A stretch of 64,000 nt of DNA from an uncultured Bacteroidales bacterium (GTDB lineage Bacteria; Bacteroidota; Bacteroidia; Bacteroidales; P3). Under the pieces are notes generated by a model. That model made no database searches. It saw nothing but the letters and a program-made list of their open reading frames with translations, and was not told where the DNA came from. Of the stretch, positions 63,560 to 64,000 are shown piece after piece. The stretch covers positions 124,001 through 188,000 of the forward strand of contig ONQD01000005.1 in assembly GCA_900319865.1 (NCBI GenBank), written 5' to 3'. Position 1 is the stretch's first letter. Every line of letters begins with the position of its first letter. The position numbers and the translations under genes were made by a program.

Positions 63560-63561
63560 TT
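63533..63561 (+). repeat. Dispersed repeat with AATGACCGATT core, copy 3
   Basis: Near-identical to 37387-37415, and overlapping the 3' end of the convergent acetyltransferase gene by 2 bp. The core also occurs at 3889-3906 (plus) and 63361-63374 (inverted). Confidence 0.75.
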
Positions 63562-63850
63562 AAACAATAGGGCACGAGAGCGGAGTGTTACTGATGTCGC
63601 AGCCCCGGTTCCGGGCTAGCCACAGCAGGGCATAGCTGCATGTAGCCTTCACTTGCCCACCGCGATGCTCTATTTCTTCCACAGCCCGGCGCACCAGTTC
63701 TGAGGCGATGCCTTGTCCCCGCAGTTGTTCGTCCACATAGGTGTGGTTGATGGTGTAGACCCCATCTGCCGTCATAGGGAATGTGATTTCCCCTACCTCC
63801 ATTCCTTCATGCAAAAGGTAGATTCGGTTCTTCTCGGTAATGTATTCCAT
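63560..63850 (-). CDS. Small GNAT acetyltransferase (YjdJ/NATD1-like)
   Basis: 96 residues. The acetyl-CoA site is VDEQLRGQGIASELVRRAVEE (about 39-59), preceded by the strands VGEITFPMTADGVYTINHTYV and followed by ATCSYALLWLARNRG. Length and order match the small YjdJ/NATD1-type acetyltransferases. The substrate is unknown. It is convergent with lptB across a 347-bp region containing repeats. Confidence 0.87.
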   Translation of the reverse strand: MEYITEKNRIYLLHEGMEVGEITFPMTADGVYTINHTYVDEQLRGQGIASELVRRAVEEIEHRGGQVKATCSYALLWLARNRGCDISNTPLSCPIV

Positions 63851-63883
63851 GTGAAGAGGTTTTATGAATTGTACTGGAATAGT

Positions 63884-64000
63884 TTAAGCTATTGTCTCAT
63901 TGTCCAGACGCATGACTTTTACCTGACGGTCGGAGCCTATGGCGAGGCGGCTGCAATGGTTCAGCTGGCCTGTGTCCTTGAAGCCGCATTTCTGCATTAC
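63884..64000 (-). CDS. C-terminal end of an acyltransferase (partial, cut by window edge)
   Basis: The minus-strand frame is open from the window edge to the TAA at 63884-63886, giving 38 residues beginning VMQKCGFKDTGQLNH. The pattern 'xxKCGF-x-x-T' is typical of the C-terminal end of GNAT (RimJ-like) acetyltransferases. The start is outside the window. Upstream of the small GNAT gene on the same strand (33-bp gap), so an operon is possible. Confidence 0.6.
   Translation of the reverse strand, partial: VMQKCGFKDTGQLNHCSRLAIGSDRQVKVMRLDNETIA

Noticed and set aside
1..64000. tRNA or rRNA genes, IS elements, prophage
   Set aside because: No cloverleaf-like sequence, transposase, integrase or phage structural protein was recognised in either strand; a systematic search was not possible.

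Overview
The window looks like a chromosomal segment of a Bacteroidales (Bacteroidota) bacterium. The evidence is internal. Many start codons are preceded by the Bacteroidota -7 box TAnnTTTG. A giant exported protein ends in a type IX secretion (T9SS) sorting domain, and a decayed second copy of such a domain is present. Families typical of the phylum also occur: S46 dipeptidyl-peptidase, YARHG, DUF3990/DUF3791, and a MOP flippase. Shine-Dalgarno sequences are mostly weak. No rRNA, tRNA, CRISPR array, intact IS or prophage was seen. Genus cannot be decided from the sequence alone.

Layout. 1-12 kb is defence-flavoured: a type III restriction-modification pair (res cut by the left edge, mod), a DUF262/DUF1524 (GmrSD-like) nuclease, and a translationally coupled DUF3791-DUF3990-DUF3791 trio that looks like a toxin-antitoxin module. 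Among these lie an ECF sigma factor with a membrane partner, a lipoprotein and a DPP11-like S46 peptidase. 12-18 kb holds an HExxH metallopeptidase lipoprotein, a vWA-like membrane protein and a flippase. 18.6-30.5 kb is occupied by two giant surface or periplasmic proteins: a 1829-residue T9SS cargo and a 2089-residue alpha-2-macroglobulin (A2M) with an inserted carboxypeptidase-D/TonB-plug-like segment. 30.8-37 kb contains an SGNH hydrolase, a solute-binding lipoprotein with a permuted lobe order, and a six-gene operon ending in alaX. 37-49 kb holds beta-barrels, a second ECF sigma factor with an anti-sigma-like membrane protein, YraN, ComEC, a second flippase, an Ig-like lipoprotein and a T9SS pseudogene. 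49-59 kb has a DUF4143 ATPase preceded by three 33-bp repeats, then an operon of thioesterase, alkaline-phosphatase-fold transferase, frameshifted GH29-GH28 glycosidase, DUF2156 protein and GNAT. 59-64 kb is housekeeping (RecQ, KdsD, LptB) and two small acetyltransferases.

The most unusual feature is at 32.5-35.7 kb. Five consecutive co-oriented genes begin with nearly the same ~60 bp, which encode the first ~20 residues of an alanyl-tRNA editing (AlaX) protein. Only the last gene is alaX. The other four continue into unrelated lipoprotein or membrane-protein sequences. This suggests repeated duplication or insertion at the alaX 5' end, or a reused extended N-terminal leader. Other unusual points are an 8-bp tandem duplication that breaks the GH29-GH28 gene, the plug-like insert in the A2M, and a short dispersed repeat carrying AATGACCGATT.
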